DNA of 64,000 bases from a bacterium (GTDB lineage: Bacteria > Planctomycetota > SZUA-567). Below, one piece after another: positions 41,145 to 49,882 of the stretch. The stretch lies in assembly GCA_003245715.1 (NCBI GenBank), contig QKCJ01000024.1, forward strand, positions 124,001 to 188,000, given 5' to 3'. Made by a program: the position numbers and the translations under genes. How positions within the stretch are numbered: the stretch's first letter is position 1; each line of letters starts with the position of its first letter. The notes below the pieces were generated by a model that made no database searches, was not told the DNA's origin, and saw only the letters and a program-made list of their open reading frames with translations.

Positions 41145-44100
41145 ATGAATGACTCAAGACTGGCAGCAGACATCACACCAATCGCACCAAGCCCAATCTG
41201 TCAGAGCAGGTTCAGTGGCCGGGTAATGCGCCGCTTTCTGCTTGTGATAATTCCTTTACTTGTCCTTTTTGGCGCCACGATGTATTTCCTCCGCGAATCA
41301 GAGATCAAAGACAAAACGCAACAACTTTCGCAGCGGGAAGCAAAAGGGGTAAGTTTTATCTATTACCTTATCATGCACGACCTACAGGATACCCTGTCTG
41401 AGATTAACAGCCTAAAGGACAATATTCATCTCATAAATTTCATCAACAATATTCAAAAAGAAGATAACCGCCTAAAGTTAATCGATGATCTCAAAAAGCT
41501 GGCCTACCTCAACCAGCATTATCTGCAAGTAAGATTACTCAATAACGCCGGCAAGGAAATAATCCGCATTAATAATGACGACAAGCAAATAACGTCTGTC
41601 GCTGAAGGGGCGCTGCAGGACAAGTCCGACAGGCTTTATTACAAGATGGGCAAAAATCTCAAACGGGATGAGCTTTACATTTCAACCTTTGACATCAATG
41701 TGGAAAAAAAAGAACTCCAGGTCAACAAGCCTGTCATCAGGTTTGTACAAAAAATCTATAACAATGCTGGCGCTGAAGTCGGCTTTATTGTTATCAACAT
41801 CAACGGCAATACCATTTTCTCGGAAATAAATGACACACCGATAGATATGCCCGGAGAAATTTATATCGTATCCTCCAAAGGCACATGGGTGCGAAGCTCA
41901 AAGTTACATGACCAGATTACCACAAACGATTTTATCAATAATGAATCAATGCTGCCAGAGAAGGCAAGGCCGCTCTTCCATGCCTCAAATTTTTCCGATA
42001 CCTTCAGTACCAGCTGGGATATTATCGACGGCAGCACCAGCGGGCAATTTCATAATGCCGAGGGGTTATTCACATATATCATTGTGACAACCGAAGCCAT
42101 AAACAATTTCCAGCATGACCACACAATCCTTGACCTTTCCAAAAACCAGCCCCGTGAACAAACCGGTGAGGGTTGGTATATCATCTCCCATATCAGCCAA
42201 TACATGATAACCCAGCAGGCAAAGCTGATAGATAACAACTACTTCCCGATGATACTGGCAATGTTGATTCTGATTCTCCTGCTGTCAGTCTACGCCTGTT
42301 ATGTCTGGACCAAACGTGACGATACAATAACGGAACTAAATATCCGCTTCCGGGCAATTGAATCTGCCAGTAACGGCATCACCATCGCTGACGCGCGTGC
42401 CGAGGACATGCCGCTGATTTACGTCAATCCCGCTTTCACCAAAATCACCGGTTACACCGCCGAGGAAGCTCTGGGCAGAAACTGTCGTTTCCTGCACAGA
42501 CAGGCCGCCGACCAGCGGGGGCTTGATGTTATCAGAAAATCATTTGCCAAGGGCAATGAATCAAAGGAACTGCTGCTGAATTACAAAAAGAATGGCAGCG
42601 TCTTCTGGAATGAATTGTTAATCGCGCCTATCCGCGATAACAACAACAGAACAACCCATTATGTCGGAATCCAGAATGATGTTACCGAGCGGGTACTGGC
42701 TGAGAAAGCTTTGCGTGAGAGTGAATTCCGTTATCACAGTCTAGCCACGATCTCTCCGGTAGGGATGTTCAGGGCCGACTTCTCCGGAGAGTTGCTCTAT
42801 ACCAATGAACGTTGGCGTGAACTGACGGGGGTCTCGGATAATGATACTGAGAGCAAAGGCTGGAATGATATCATCTTAAAAAGTGACCAGGAAAAATTCT
42901 GGCAACAGTGGAATGTCTCGGTGGCAATGAAAGAGGTTTTCTCACTACAGTTTAGGATCATCCATTCAGACGGCAACATCAAATGGCTCTGGGGGATTGC
43001 CCGCCTGCAGGAACAGGAAATTGAAGGGAAAAAGACATATGTCGGTATTATTGCCGACATCACCGAATTACGCGAGACGCAGAATGAGCTATCACTCTTC
43101 CGCCAGCTTGTTGACCATCTCACAGACTCGGTATTTATAATTGAAACCGAGAGCGGCAATATTATTGATGTCAACGAGAGCGCCTGCAGAAGCCTGCTGT
43201 ACAGCCACGAAACACTCTGCACCAAAAAGATCTGGGAAATTCAGGAGAATATCAACTCTCATTCATCATGGGAGAAGCATCTACTTATCAGCGCCACACG
43301 CGAAGACACGGTATATACAGACCTCCATAAGCGTAATGACGGGAGTGAATTCCCGGTTGAAATTAGCCAGAGTAATGTCACTCTTGGCGAGGTAAATTAC
43401 ACCCTCACCGTGGTAAGAAATATCACCGAAAGAAGAAACATTGAAAACCAGTCCAGAGAACACGCCAAAGCGCTGGCAATTATGGCAGACATGGCCGGCC
43501 CGATCAACCAGAGCACGACCGCATTCTCCCTGCTCAGTGATTGTGCAAAAGTCATCGCCAAACACCTGCCCCAGGCCAGCATCACCATCTGGAGCCATAA
43601 CAATGCTGATGAGAAATTCAAGCTGATCCTGCATGAAGGGGCGGCTTTTGAAAATTCAGCCCCGACTACACGTATTCTGGCCGAGTCTGCCCTTATTGAA
43701 AATATCGCGAAAAAGATGACCGCCTTAAGCATCAACGACTTATCACGCCAGCCGCTGGAAGGACATAACTGGCTGCCGGAAAATAACATAAAAGCGCTTA
43801 TCGCACTGCCGGTCATGACCGGTGACAAGTGCTTTGCTATTATCGCCGTATACTTCCGGGATATTTTTTCAAAACAGATCGGTCTTGGCCTTAACAGCCT
43901 TGCAGTGCAGATCGAAGCCGGAGTCAACCGGCTGCAGGCGGTGAATGAACTGCATACAGCCAAAACTGAGGCTGAAAGAGCAAATAAGGCCAAAGCAAAG
44001 TTCCTGGCCTTTATGAGCCATGAAATCCGCACCCCGCTTAATGGTGTTATTTCAATAACCGAGATGCTGCTTGAAAGTCAGCTGAAAACGAAGCAGGCAG

Positions 44101-46034
44101 AATATGCGTCGACGATTCTGTCTTCCTCTGAATCGCTGCTCTTTCTGATTAATGACATCCTTGATTTCTCGAAAATTGAGGCGGGCAAGCTTGAGATCAA
44201 GAACCAGAAATTCAATTTAAAGGAATTAAGTTACGAGGTCTGCCAGCTTTTATCGGCAAGGGTGCGCCTGAAAAATATCGAAATCATAAATAATTACCCG
44301 GATGACTGCCCCGAAGTCTTTATCGGCGACCCCCTAAGGATACGCCAGATAATTCTCAACCTTGCGGGTAACGCCATAAAATTCACCTCAAATGGGTATG
44401 TGAAAATAAGTTTCCGCTCGACAACAACCGACCACGAGCAATCCAGAATCATCATCGAAATTGAAGACACCGGCTCAGGCATCCCCCCCCACGCCAGAGA
44501 AAAAATCTTCAACATGTTCACCCAGGCAGACAACAATCCAACCAGCCACGAAGAAGGAACCGGGCTTGGTCTGGCGATAACCAAATTCCTGACCTCAATG
44601 ATGTCCGGCACCATTGACTTCCGTGAACGCGAAGGTGGCGGAACAATTTTTCAGGTTGTGTTGCCACTGGCGCAACTCAGACACAAAGCCAAACCCGGTT
44701 ACAATCTGTCTCTGCTTAACCGGCTCAACGTCGCATTGTTAGGCAGCAACGAAACCAATCTTGACATCTATTCAGACATTCTCGGACTTTATAATATTTA
44801 TCATTCAAAATTCAAATGCCCGAGTGACAATGAAGAACTTCTCACCAAGCAGATGGCTGGCACAATAAACGCTGATGTTCTGATTATTGATTTCACCCCC
44901 AAAGCGTTTGATAAATTTGATTTCAAAAATATCATTTCAAAGTTTCCATCTGCGCCGAAATATATTATTGGCCTCTGCCCCACCAAGCTCCACGCACAGG
45001 TAAAATCGACTGGTTTCTTCCGCACCTTCACCAAACCCGTCACCGAAGACAATATCATCACAGCCCTTGACGCGGTTGCACTTGATCTTTACGACGACAA
45101 CAGGAGCATCAATGCCCGCGAAATCCTCAAGGAAAGCGATTTCACCTCAGACTATAACTTTAAGCTCAGAATCCTTTTTGTTGACGACCATGTCATCAAT
45201 CAGGAAACAGGCAAGATCGTTCTCGGCGCACTTGGCTGCACTACCGACATCGCCCAGAACGGCAAGGAAGCGCTCGAACTTTACTCAGAGAGTGACTACG
45301 ACCTGATCTTCATGGATTGCTATATGCCGGTTATGGGAGGATATACCGCCACTACTGAAATCAGAAAAATGCAGAAGCGGCAAAACCGTCCGCACATTCC
45401 GATTGTGGCAATGACTGCCAGCGCCTTTGATGATGACAGGAAAAACTGTCTTGAGGCCGGCATGGATGAGCATCTCTGCAAACCAGTTAAAAAGTCCGAG
45501 TATATTGAGGTAATAAAAAAACTGGTCAAGCCGGCAAGGGATGATAATGCCGCGCCTGAGGATAATGAAAAAAATACCAGCCTGCAACCTCAGAGGCAAA
45601 CGGATAACCCTGAGACAGAGAACGACATTGACATTATCGACATTCCAGAAACAACCGGGGATAGTGTTCGAGTAGCGACCTCTGACAGTGCGGATGCGGT
45701 TGTTGACCTGAGCAATATGCTTGAACAGATTGGCGGCAATGCCGAACTGATGAAATCCCTGCTTGAAAAATTCATCTCCTCACACAGCGAGGACCGGGTG
45801 AAGCTATTCAATCTTTTTGCCCAGAAAAACATCAAACAACTGTCACTCACCGCACATCGCATGAAGGGCGCAGCCGCTATTCTCGGTGCCGACAAACTAT
45901 CTGAAACCTGTGCCAAACTTCAGGTAGCTGATGAAAACACCGACTGGGAAATCATTACAGATCTTATTCATTCCTTCAAATCCCAGTCAGACGATGTAAT
46001 TACTTTTGTTAAAGAACAAATCAATAACGCCTGA
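41145..46034 (+). CDS. Hybrid sensor histidine kinase with LOV-type PAS, REC and HPt domains
   Basis: 1629 residues. Membrane segments at about 31-48 and 368-388 flank a periplasmic sensor domain of about 310 residues. Cytoplasmic order: a first PAS (about 398-520) with the LOV signature GRNCRFLH (Cys447), LLNYKKNGSVFWN and VGIQNDVT; two further PAS domains (about 523-650 and 655-770); a GAF-like domain (about 790-935); HisKA with MSHEIRTPLNG (His959); HATPase with NLAGNAIKF and GTGLGLAIT; a degenerate receiver (about 1190-1310); a true receiver with Asp1391 (LIFMDCYMP); and an HPt domain with His1571 (TAHRMKGAA). A full phosphorelay is thus encoded. The upstream EAL regulator is the likely output. 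Blue-light sensing is inference from the LOV motif. Confidence 0.88.
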   Translation: MNDSRLAADITPIAPSPICQSRFSGRVMRRFLLVIIPLLVLFGATMYFLRESEIKDKTQQLSQREAKGVSFIYYLIMHDLQDTLSEINSLKDNIHLINFINNIQKEDNRLKLIDDLKKLAYLNQHYLQVRLLNNAGKEIIRINNDDKQITSVAEGALQDKSDRLYYKMGKNLKRDELYISTFDINVEKKELQVNKPVIRFVQKIYNNAGAEVGFIVININGNTIFSEINDTPIDMPGEIYIVSSKGTWVRSSKLHDQITTNDFINNESMLPEKARPLFHASNFSDTFSTSWDIIDGSTSGQFHNAEGLFTYIIVTTEAINNFQHDHTILDLSKNQPREQTGEGWYIISHISQYMITQQAKLIDNNYFPMILAMLILILLLSVYACYVWTKRDDTITELNIRFRAIESASNGITIADARAEDMPLIYVNPAFTKITGYTAEEALGRNCRFLHRQAADQRGLDVIRKSFAKGNESKELLLNYKKNGSVFWNELLIAPIRDNNNRTTHYVGIQNDVTERVLAEKALRESEFRYHSLATISPVGMFRADFSGELLYTNERWRELTGVSDNDTESKGWNDIILKSDQEKFWQQWNVSVAMKEVFSLQFRIIHSDGNIKWLWGIARLQEQEIEGKKTYVGIIADITELRETQNELSLFRQLVDHLTDSVFIIETESGNIIDVNESACRSLLYSHETLCTKKIWEIQENINSHSSWEKHLLISATREDTVYTDLHKRNDGSEFPVEISQSNVTLGEVNYTLTVVRNITERRNIENQSREHAKALAIMADMAGPINQSTTAFSLLSDCAKVIAKHLPQASITIWSHNNADEKFKLILHEGAAFENSAPTTRILAESALIENIAKKMTALSINDLSRQPLEGHNWLPENNIKALIALPVMTGDKCFAIIAVYFRDIFSKQIGLGLNSLAVQIEAGVNRLQAVNELHTAKTEAERANKAKAKFLAFMSHEIRTPLNGVISITEMLLESQLKTKQAEYASTILSSSESLLFLINDILDFSKIEAGKLEIKNQKFNLKELSYEVCQLLSARVRLKNIEIINNYPDDCPEVFIGDPLRIRQIILNLAGNAIKFTSNGYVKISFRSTTTDHEQSRIIIEIEDTGSGIPPHAREKIFNMFTQADNNPTSHEEGTGLGLAITKFLTSMMSGTIDFREREGGGTIFQVVLPLAQLRHKAKPGYNLSLLNRLNVALLGSNETNLDIYSDILGLYNIYHSKFKCPSDNEELLTKQMAGTINADVLIIDFTPKAFDKFDFKNIISKFPSAPKYIIGLCPTKLHAQVKSTGFFRTFTKPVTEDNIITALDAVALDLYDDNRSINAREILKESDFTSDYNFKLRILFVDDHVINQETGKIVLGALGCTTDIAQNGKEALELYSESDYDLIFMDCYMPVMGGYTATTEIRKMQKRQNRPHIPIVAMTASAFDDDRKNCLEAGMDEHLCKPVKKSEYIEVIKKLVKPARDDNAAPEDNEKNTSLQPQRQTDNPETENDIDIIDIPETTGDSVRVATSDSADAVVDLSNMLEQIGGNAELMKSLLEKFISSHSEDRVKLFNLFAQKNIKQLSLTAHRMKGAAAILGADKLSETCAKLQVADENTDWEIITDLIHSFKSQSDDVITFVKEQINNA

Positions 46035-46112
46035 ACCTAATCTTCAAACGCTAATCAAGCTTACGGCTACAGTTGAAGTACTCCATTATTTTCATTGCAG
46101 ATCAACCAGCAA

Positions 46113-46146
46113 TAAAAAACCGGAGACAGTTACTGGCTGTCCCCGG
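46113..46146 (-). terminator. Terminator of the HEAT-repeat gene
   Basis: CCGGAGACAG (46120-46129) pairs with CTGTCCCCGG (46137-46146) with one mismatch. Six A residues at 46114-46119 make a T run on the minus strand after the stem, so it ends the 46173-54239 minus-strand gene series. Confidence 0.85.
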
Positions 46147-46172
46147 TATCGGCATTATGATTTTGCTGCATG

Positions 46173-47657
46173 TTATTTGTAGGGAACCTTACCGGCAACA
46201 AGCTTGGCCTTATTAGCGTCAAACCACTTTATCCAGCGGTCAACGTCAGGCATGGTAATCTTTTCTACCTCAACACCGGAAAGTGTAGGACCGGCATCTT
46301 TCTTTTCTTCCTTGGCCTTTACAACAACAATCTGGAAAGGAGCTACGCCGGTAAGAGAAGTCAGCGCCACTTCAATATCTCGGATCATCTGACGTGAAGG
46401 ATTATCCTGTTTGGCTTCCATACCTAAAAGCGCAATCAGGCTCTGAACCGGGATTACACGATCAAAGTCAACAGGGATACAGCTCAAGCCGAGAATCATG
46501 GTCTTGCGCAGCTCAGCGGGGACCTTATCAGCCATATCAGGCTTAAGCAGGTCGATCATATGTTTAATGATGCGGTTAGCTTCGTCCTTATACTTCTTGG
46601 CGCCAGTCTTGCTGTCAGAGATACCAAGCAGCACATCAATCAGCGCACTGTTAACAATATTAATGGTCTCATAAGAAAGAGGACGTGAGGCTGAAGGGGT
46701 AGCAACTTCAAGAAGCGGCATCGCGACCTTCGGGTCACGACTGGTCATACCCATGAGAAATTTCACCGCGGAGACAACTTCCGGATCGGTACCGTTTCGC
46801 AGCATACCTTCAACTGCGGAAACAGTGGGCTTGCTCGGAAGCCACCCAGCCTTCGGACGGCCGCTGTCAATTGACATCCGGTTAATATTAGCCGAGACAA
46901 TCTGAAGACAATCAAGCGACAATACCGCGATTGTCATATTTTTATTCTTAACGGCAGTCAGGAATCTTGCCTGCAGGTCTTCAGCCATTCGCGCGTCCAT
47001 TGACTCGGTAACCTGCAGTGCAGCTTTAAGACCAGTCAGGGCAGCTTCGACGACTTCCTGTGAAGGGTCTTTAAGCGCGTCCATCAGCATGGTGCGTGCG
47101 CTCTTTTCATTACCAAAGCCACCAAGCGCCTGAAGGATGCCAACACGCAGAGAGGTCGGAAGATCGCGCCGCCCCTTCCAGAGGTTTTTAAGAATCAGCA
47201 ACGCGCGGTCAGTGGTCGGGTTGGCCCGATTCGCTACCGGCGGATGGCTGCGGACAACTTCAGTAAGCATCTGCAGCGAAATAATCCGGAGCTGAAAGGG
47301 AACCCCATCCGACTGCAGAAGGCTGTTAATGATATCAAGCAGGTCAGGAATCTGAATACCGTTAGCGTCAAGCTCGACCAGACCTGTCAGCGCCGCACGA
47401 CGGATAACAAAATTCTGTTTATCAGAAGCGACAAACTCCTTGAACTTATCGACAACCTTGAATTCATCGATAACAGAAGGGTTGTTAATCTGAGACAATC
47501 CCTGAATAGCCAGCATTTTCTCAGCAGTAAGAGCAGAGTTCAGCCCTCTGACCATTATTAAAGCATCATTTCGCGCGTCCGACTTATCCGCGCCGAAGAT
47601 CAGACCATTAGCGAAAAGGCCAAGCACAACCAAAAACACACCAGCTCTTTTAATCAT
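46173..47657 (-). CDS. Exported HEAT-repeat protein
   Basis: 494 residues from ATG 47657, which has GGAGGAAATT upstream; the frame's earlier start is unsupported. An N-terminal signal peptide (IKRAGVFLVVLGLFANGLIFGA) is followed by about 400 residues of HEAT-like helical pairs, with repeat units such as ALTGLVELDANG, RVGILQALGGFGNEKSARTML and EVVEAALTGLKAAL. The C-terminus (VDRWIKWFDANKAKLVAGKV) resembles an end common in exported HEAT proteins of PVC bacteria. It probably acts as a periplasmic binding scaffold. It lies 60 bases after the kinase gene. Confidence 0.82.
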   Translation of the reverse strand: MIKRAGVFLVVLGLFANGLIFGADKSDARNDALIMVRGLNSALTAEKMLAIQGLSQINNPSVIDEFKVVDKFKEFVASDKQNFVIRRAALTGLVELDANGIQIPDLLDIINSLLQSDGVPFQLRIISLQMLTEVVRSHPPVANRANPTTDRALLILKNLWKGRRDLPTSLRVGILQALGGFGNEKSARTMLMDALKDPSQEVVEAALTGLKAALQVTESMDARMAEDLQARFLTAVKNKNMTIAVLSLDCLQIVSANINRMSIDSGRPKAGWLPSKPTVSAVEGMLRNGTDPEVVSAVKFLMGMTSRDPKVAMPLLEVATPSASRPLSYETINIVNSALIDVLLGISDSKTGAKKYKDEANRIIKHMIDLLKPDMADKVPAELRKTMILGLSCIPVDFDRVIPVQSLIALLGMEAKQDNPSRQMIRDIEVALTSLTGVAPFQIVVVKAKEEKKDAGPTLSGVEVEKITMPDVDRWIKWFDANKAKLVAGKVPYK

Positions 47658-47717
47658 AATTTCCTCCAAATTATAAGCACCATTTTCTCAGCACCCCAGC
47701 AGGCAAAGCCACCGCCC

Positions 47718-48920
47718 CTACTTTGTTGAGAGAAGATATAAGATAATCCCTATTGCCACAACAAGCAAGCCCGAATTAATAATCAGAAGGATCGTCAGGA
47801 ATTTGATTTTACCTTCTGTCTCCTTATTGGAGATCGTTACCGATGTCCCGGAGATTTCTGCGCCTTCGGGGTTGACCAGCCTGCGCAGGAGTTCCATGTC
47901 CGCAAAAAACTCGGTATATTTCTGGTAGCGGTTCTCGGGCTTTTTGGCAATCATTTTATTGACAATATCACAGGCAAGCTTGGGCAGGTCGGGCCTGAAT
48001 TCGGTAATCAGTGGCGGCTTCTTGAAAATATGGGCGTCGAGAACTTCAGAGCTTGTACCGGCAAAAGGCGGCTTACCCGCAAGCATATGGTAAAAGCTCA
48101 CTCCAAGGCTGTAGATGTCACTGCGAAAATCAATATCACGATCACCATTTGCCGCTTCTGGTGAAATATAATCAGGCGTACCCAGAATTTCACCGTCAGG
48201 AGACAGCACCGAATCAAGCGAGCTTTTCACAAAACCGAAATCTCCCAGCTTGGCTACGCCTTTGGTTGTGACCATGATGTTACCAGGCTTGACATCGCGG
48301 TGAACGATCTTCTTGCTGGCAAGATGCTCAAGCGCGCTGGCAACCTGGCAGACAATATCCATCGCCTGCGGCAACTCCATAGCACCAAAATCATCAAGCT
48401 GCGTCTCGACCGTGACACCCTCAATAAATTCCATCGAGTAATAAAGCTGGTTGCGGTGGCGTCCGACGTCGATAACCTGAATCAGATTAGGATGCGACAG
48501 CCGTCCAACAAGACGCGCCTCAACAAGAAAACGCTTGCGGAATTCATCATCACCGATCCACTTTTCATGTAAAACCTTCAAGGCGACGGTACGCCCCATA
48601 CTCAGCTGGCGCGCGCGGTAAACAACACCAAGGCCACCTTCACCAACTTTACTGATAATCTCGTAACCGCCGATCTTCTCGCCGACATTGGTCGCGTCCC
48701 GCAGCAGCCGCTCCTGCGCTTTCTTGACCGCCCAGATTTCTTCGTGCTTAATCATCCCCATCTCAAGCAGGACATCTTCAATTGCCCTGCCGGTCACGCC
48801 GCGGGCCTTTTCATCAGCAAGCACCGCCTGCGCCTCTTCGACCTGGTCATGGGTAAGAACCTTGTGGGCAATTGCCAGCGTGGCAAAATCCAGGTCCTTG
48901 TTGTTGGAATTGTCAGGCAT
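47718..48920 (-). CDS. Hanks-type Ser/Thr kinase with C-terminal membrane anchor
   Basis: 400 residues. A helical N-terminus (about 1-75) resembles the adapter found before some bacterial kinases. The kinase domain (about 86-350) has VGEGGLGVVYRA, the ATP lysine in ALKVL (Lys115), VHRDVKPGN, LGDFGFVK and GTPDYISPEA, all intact. A single membrane helix at about 376-397 anchors it, with almost nothing beyond, so it lacks an extracellular sensor. AGAGGTAAGCC precedes the ATG. The gene begins three bases after the stop of a dual-specificity phosphatase gene, giving a kinase-phosphatase pair. Confidence 0.9.
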   Translation of the reverse strand: MPDNSNNKDLDFATLAIAHKVLTHDQVEEAQAVLADEKARGVTGRAIEDVLLEMGMIKHEEIWAVKKAQERLLRDATNVGEKIGGYEIISKVGEGGLGVVYRARQLSMGRTVALKVLHEKWIGDDEFRKRFLVEARLVGRLSHPNLIQVIDVGRHRNQLYYSMEFIEGVTVETQLDDFGAMELPQAMDIVCQVASALEHLASKKIVHRDVKPGNIMVTTKGVAKLGDFGFVKSSLDSVLSPDGEILGTPDYISPEAANGDRDIDFRSDIYSLGVSFYHMLAGKPPFAGTSSEVLDAHIFKKPPLITEFRPDLPKLACDIVNKMIAKKPENRYQKYTEFFADMELLRRLVNPEGAEISGTSVTISNKETEGKIKFLTILLIINSGLLVVAIGIILYLLSTK

Positions 48921-48923
48921 GGC

Positions 48924-49397
48924 TTACCTCTTGCTTTCTGCAGAACTAAGCGATGCGGCGTAATTGATAATTGCCTGCTCCTGCTCTGAGGTTTCAATTG
49001 AGCCGGGACGGATAGACCTGACCGAATCAATCGCTTCCTCAGCACTCTCGCCAAGGCTGACAAGATAACACGCAAGCATCGTACCCGTACGCCCCATCCC
49101 GGCAGCGCAATGAGCGGCAACCGCAACACCATCACGGTTACACTCGCTGACAAAGGCAACGAATTTCTCGATCTGCCCAAGGGTCGGTGCAGTAAAATCA
49201 TGTATTACAATGTGAGTATAGCTGAAAGAGAGCATCTCAAGGATTTTATTGTCAAGCGGCGTTTCACAGAGTGAAGCGATCGCGCCGACGCCTTCCTTCT
49301 TAAGCTGCTCCAGCTCAAGCTCAAGCGGCAGGGAAATACCGGGGCGGGCCATCCCTGCAAGCTTTCCCGGAATCACATATGAAAAATTATAAAGCAT
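48924..49397 (-). CDS. Dual-specificity/tyrosine protein phosphatase
   Basis: 157-residue cysteine phosphatase. The CX5R site is HCAAGMGRTG (Cys97, Arg103), with the probable general acid Asp67 in IHDFTAP. The N-terminus VIPGKLAGMARPG is typical of this small bacterial group. It lies directly upstream of the Ser/Thr kinase and is co-transcribed; it could reverse phosphorylation by that kinase or act on other phosphates. GAGGAATAATTA precedes the ATG. Confidence 0.88.
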   Translation of the reverse strand: MLYNFSYVIPGKLAGMARPGISLPLELELEQLKKEGVGAIASLCETPLDNKILEMLSFSYTHIVIHDFTAPTLGQIEKFVAFVSECNRDGVAVAAHCAAGMGRTGTMLACYLVSLGESAEEAIDSVRSIRPGSIETSEQEQAIINYAASLSSAESKR

Positions 49398-49426
49398 TAA
49401 TTATTCCTCATTTTTTGTTTTATATT

Positions 49427-49837
49427 TCAGATATCAGAAAAAGCCTCGGAAAAATCATAACCGTCAGCAAAATCTTCCCGCCGGTCACATTCACGCTTCT
49501 TCCACTGCATGGTCTCGTCCTCAACCATGCAAAAAACTATCTCACCAAAATCCTCCGTGCGGTAAACCCGCCAGTTAGCCAGAACCGCCGGCGCCATCAT
49601 ACCCCAACGCTCAGAAGCCAGCCTTTTTATGCCGGCAAGAAGCTCACGCCCGCTGACATGGAACTCGCTCCCGCCACCACGCACACCACCAGGATCATTC
49701 TCTTCAAGTTCACCATCACGCAGCCACTGCGCAGTATAGGCAATCGCCTCAGAAACAAACATGAACGCCTCAGGTGCGTAACGTCCATCGCGCTCTGCCA
49801 GCTCACGGATATATTTTAAATGATCGAACGGATTCAT
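49427..49837 (-). CDS. Minf_1886-type conserved protein restricted to PVC bacteria
   Basis: 136 residues matching the Verrucomicrobia/Planctomycetes-restricted conserved family: RDGRYAPEAFMFVSEAI, then HVSGRELLAGIKRLA, RTEDFGEIVFCMVE and REDFADGYDFSEAF. Function is unknown. The family is nearly always a stand-alone small cytoplasmic protein. Its presence here is the best phylogenetic marker in the window. It lies between the phosphatase and the PSP1 gene on the same strand. GGGAG precedes the ATG. Confidence 0.85.
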   Translation of the reverse strand: MNPFDHLKYIRELAERDGRYAPEAFMFVSEAIAYTAQWLRDGELEENDPGGVRGGGSEFHVSGRELLAGIKRLASERWGMMAPAVLANWRVYRTEDFGEIVFCMVEDETMQWKKRECDRREDFADGYDFSEAFSDI

Positions 49838-49882
49838 TACCAGAGACTCCCTCAGAAAAACACAATAAAAGAGATCATAACG

